Of a DNA stretch of 34,883 bases, positions 32,736-34,883 are shown piece after piece. The DNA lies in NCBI GenBank assembly GCA_017399965.1, contig JAFQAP010000025.1, positions 1 to 34,883 on the forward strand, read 5' to 3'. The stretch's first letter is position 1. The number at the start of each line of letters is the position of its first letter. The notes beneath the pieces are model-generated. The model searched no databases, had not been told where the DNA came from, and saw only the letters and a program-made list of their open reading frames with translations. Source of the DNA: Clostridia bacterium (lineage in GTDB: Bacteria; Bacillota; Clostridia; Oscillospirales; CAG-382). The position numbers were made by a program, and so were the translations under genes.

Positions 32736-34823
32736 ATGGCAAGGACATACCCGCTTGAGCGTTACCGTAACATCGGCATAATGGCTCATATAGATGCAGG
32801 TAAGACCACTACGACCGAACGTATACTTTTCTATACCGGAAAGACACACAGACTCGGCGAAACACATGAGGGCGCTGCCACAATGGACTGGATGGAGCAG
32901 GAACAGGAAAGAGGTATCACTATTACCTCCGCAGCTACCACCTGCTACTGGAAAGACCACCGCATCAATATAATTGATACCCCCGGCCACGTTGACTTTA
33001 CTGTTGAAGTTGAGCGTTCGCTCCGCGTACTCGACGGTTCGGTTACGGTTCTTTGTGCAAAGGGCGGTGTCGAACCCCAGTCTGAAACCGTATGGCGTCA
33101 GGCTGATAAATACAAGGTTCCCCGTATGGCGTATATCAACAAGATGGACGTTACCGGTGCAAACTTCTACCGCGTTGTGGAAATGATGCACGAGCGTCTT
33201 AACGCCAACGCAGTTCCTCTTCAGCTTCCTATCGGTGCCGAAGCGGATTTCAAGGGAATTATCGACCTTGTAAAAATGAAGGCTTATGTCTATACCAACG
33301 ATCTCGGTACCGACGTTCTCGAGCAGGACATCCCCGCAGATATGGTAGATAAGGCAGAAGAATACCGTGCAAACCTTCTTGAAAACGTTTCCGATTTCGA
33401 CGAAGAGATCATGGAGCTTGTTCTTGAAGAGGAGCCCGTTCCCGAAGCAAAGCTTAAGGCGGCTATCCGTGCGGCTACCATAGCAAACGATATGGTTCCC
33501 GTAGTTTGCGGTACTTCCTATAAAAACAAAGGCGTTCAGAAGCTTCTGGATGCAGTTGTAGATTATCTTCCTTCTCCTCTCGATATCCCCGCTATCAAGG
33601 GTATCGATGTAGAGACCGAAGAAGAAACAGTACGTCTTGCTTCCGATGACGAAGCATTCTCCGCACTCGGCTTCAAGATCATGACCGACCCTTACGTTGG
33701 AAGACTGTGCTTCACACGTATTTACTCCGGTGTCCTCAAGTCCGGTACCGCAGTATATAACTCCGTTAAGGGCAAGCGCGAAAGAATCGGACGTATCGTG
33801 CTTATGCACGCAAACCACAGAGAGGATCTGGAAGAAGCCCATGCAGGCGATATCGTTGCTGTAGTAGGTCTTAAGAACACTACCACCGGCGATACACTCT
33901 GCGATGAAAGCAAGGCTGTTGTTCTGGAATCCATGCAGTTCCCCGAACCCGTTATCCGCGTTGCTATCGAACCCAAGACCAAAGCAGGCGAAGAAAAGAT
34001 GTCTATCGCTCTCGGCAAGCTGGCTGAAGAAGATCCTACCTTCAAGGCTTATACCGATGAAGAGACCGGACAAACCATCATCGCAGGTATGGGTGAGTTG
34101 CATCTGGAAATTATCGTAGACAGACTTCTGCGTGAATTCAAGGTAGAAGCAAACGTAGGTAAGCCTCAGGTTTCCTACCGCGAAGCTATCCGCCGCGAAG
34201 CGAGTGCAGACACCAAGTTTGTACGTCAGTCCGGCGGTAAGGGTCAGTACGCTCACGTTAAGCTTACTATCGAACCCAACGAAAACGGCAAGGGCTACGA
34301 ATTTATCAATAAAGTTACCGGCGGCGATATTCCCAAGGAATACATTCCCGCTGTTGACGAAGGTATCCGCGGCGCAATGCTCAACGGTGTTCTCGCAGGA
34401 TACAACGTACTGGATGTTAAGGCTACCCTTACCGGTGGTTCTTTCCACGAAGTAGACTCTTCCGAAATCGCATTCAAGATCGCCGGTTCTATGGCGTTCA
34501 AGGAAGCAATGAAGAAGGCAGACCCCGTTCTTACCGAGCCTATAATGAAGGTTACCGTTATCACTCCCGATGATTATATGGGCGCGATCCTGGGTGACCT
34601 CACCTCCCGCAGAGGTTCTATTCTCGGTATGGAGCAGACAGCATCCGGCAGCGAAGTTAATGCAGAAGTTCCTCTTTCCAATATGTTCGGTTACGCAACA
34701 GCAATGCGTTCCGCAACTCAGGGCAGAGCAAACTACAGCATGGAACCCAGCCACTATGCAGAAGTGCCCAAGTCCATCAGCGAACAGCTCTTCGCAGAAA
34801 AAGGATTCGGCAGAAACAAGTAA
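32736..34823 (+). CDS. fusA: Elongation factor G
   Basis: This 695-residue GTPase drives ribosomal translocation and, with RRF, recycling. G1 is [12 protein letters not shown] (about residues 18-29), the switch region reads [13 protein letters not shown]3 is DTPGHVDF and G4 is NKMD. The C-terminal domains are complete, with [20 protein letters not shown] in domain IV-V. Length is typical. It follows rpsG by 27 nt with an AAAGGAG site. Another promoter begins 14 nt after its stop, so the next gene (tuf in many Clostridia) has its own start. Confidence 0.98.
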   Translation: MARTYPLERYRNIGIMAHIDAGKTTTTERILFYTGKTHRLGETHEGAATMDWMEQEQERGITITSAATTCYWKDHRINIIDTPGHVDFTVEVERSLRVLDGSVTVLCAKGGVEPQSETVWRQADKYKVPRMAYINKMDVTGANFYRVVEMMHERLNANAVPLQLPIGAEADFKGIIDLVKMKAYVYTNDLGTDVLEQDIPADMVDKAEEYRANLLENVSDFDEEIMELVLEEEPVPEAKLKAAIRAATIANDMVPVVCGTSYKNKGVQKLLDAVVDYLPSPLDIPAIKGIDVETEEETVRLASDDEAFSALGFKIMTDPYVGRLCFTRIYSGVLKSGTAVYNSVKGKRERIGRIVLMHANHREDLEEAHAGDIVAVVGLKNTTTGDTLCDESKAVVLESMQFPEPVIRVAIEPKTKAGEEKMSIALGKLAEEDPTFKAYTDEETGQTIIAGMGELHLEIIVDRLLREFKVEANVGKPQVSYREAIRREASADTKFVRQSGGKGQYAHVKLTIEPNENGKGYEFINKVTGGDIPKEYIPAVDEGIRGAMLNGVLAGYNVLDVKATLTGGSFHEVDSSEIAFKIAGSMAFKEAMKKADPVLTEPIMKVTVITPDDYMGAILGDLTSRRGSILGMEQTASGSEVNAEVPLSNMFGYATAMRSATQGRANYSMEPSHYAEVPKSISEQLFAEKGFGRNK

Positions 34824-34837
34824 TTTTTATAAAAACC

Positions 34838-34865
34838 TTGACAAGCGCGTAATTTTTTATATAAT
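34838..34865 (+). promoter_or_regulatory. Promoter for the gene beyond the window
   Basis: TTGACA (34838-34843), 16-bp spacer and TATAAT (34860-34865). No terminator separates it from fusA. Gene order in related genomes makes tuf the likely target, but the coding region is outside the window. Confidence 0.8.
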
Positions 34866-34883
34866 AAAGTTATGTGCGTATAA

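Overview
The window looks like a chromosomal segment of a member of the Bacillota, class Clostridia, probably a strict anaerobe of the gut type. The grounds are the gene order rpoB-rpoC-L7Ae-like-rpsL-rpsG-fusA, a class III (oxygen-sensitive) ribonucleotide reductase with its radical-SAM activase, strong AGGAGG-type ribosome binding sites, several GTG starts, a YtrA-type GntR/ABC operon and a VanZ-like protein. I cannot name the genus from the sequence.

Layout: 1-173, 5S rRNA and its terminator, presumably the tail of an rRNA operon. 174-770, gene-free and rich in fold-back repeats. 820-2368, VanZ-like protein and a lipoprotein, rightward. 2427-8630, a leftward five-gene operon (permease, GntR regulator, ATPase, second permease, small membrane protein) with its promoter and a probable operator at 8654-8707. 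8826-11183, an orphan peptide-type substrate-binding lipoprotein. 11184-12000, a second repeat-rich stretch. 12001-12909, aldose 1-epimerase, leftward. 13025-15420, NrdG-type activase followed tightly by a response regulator and histidine kinase. 15534-16409, two small membrane or exported proteins. 16484-20734, NrdR boxes, nrdD (with a fused redoxin domain), a thioredoxin-reductase-like flavoprotein, a DUF1294 protein and an unknown protein. 21124-22455, MATE exporter. 22580-23434, lipoprotein. 23675-34823, rpoB, rpoC, L7Ae-like protein, rpsL, rpsG and fusA. The last bases hold a promoter for the next gene, plausibly tuf.

The nucleotide-reduction genes form a coherent set. The activase makes the glycyl radical on NrdD. 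NrdD carries its own C-terminal CPNC redoxin, and the adjacent flavoprotein is the obvious candidate to reduce that redoxin. Two NrdR-type boxes 31 bp apart straddle the promoter. This looks like a formate-independent, redoxin-driven class III reductase.

The least ordinary DNA lies between the genes. A family of about 100-nt elements has constant flanks but self-complementary stems that differ from copy to copy, and can be drawn as a four-stem cloverleaf or cruciform. Smaller hairpins with covarying stems accompany it, one nested inside a larger element. Two exported-protein genes share near-identical promoters and matching terminators around unrelated coding sequences. A terminator hairpin between the L7Ae-like gene and rpsL contains the -35 element of the next promoter.
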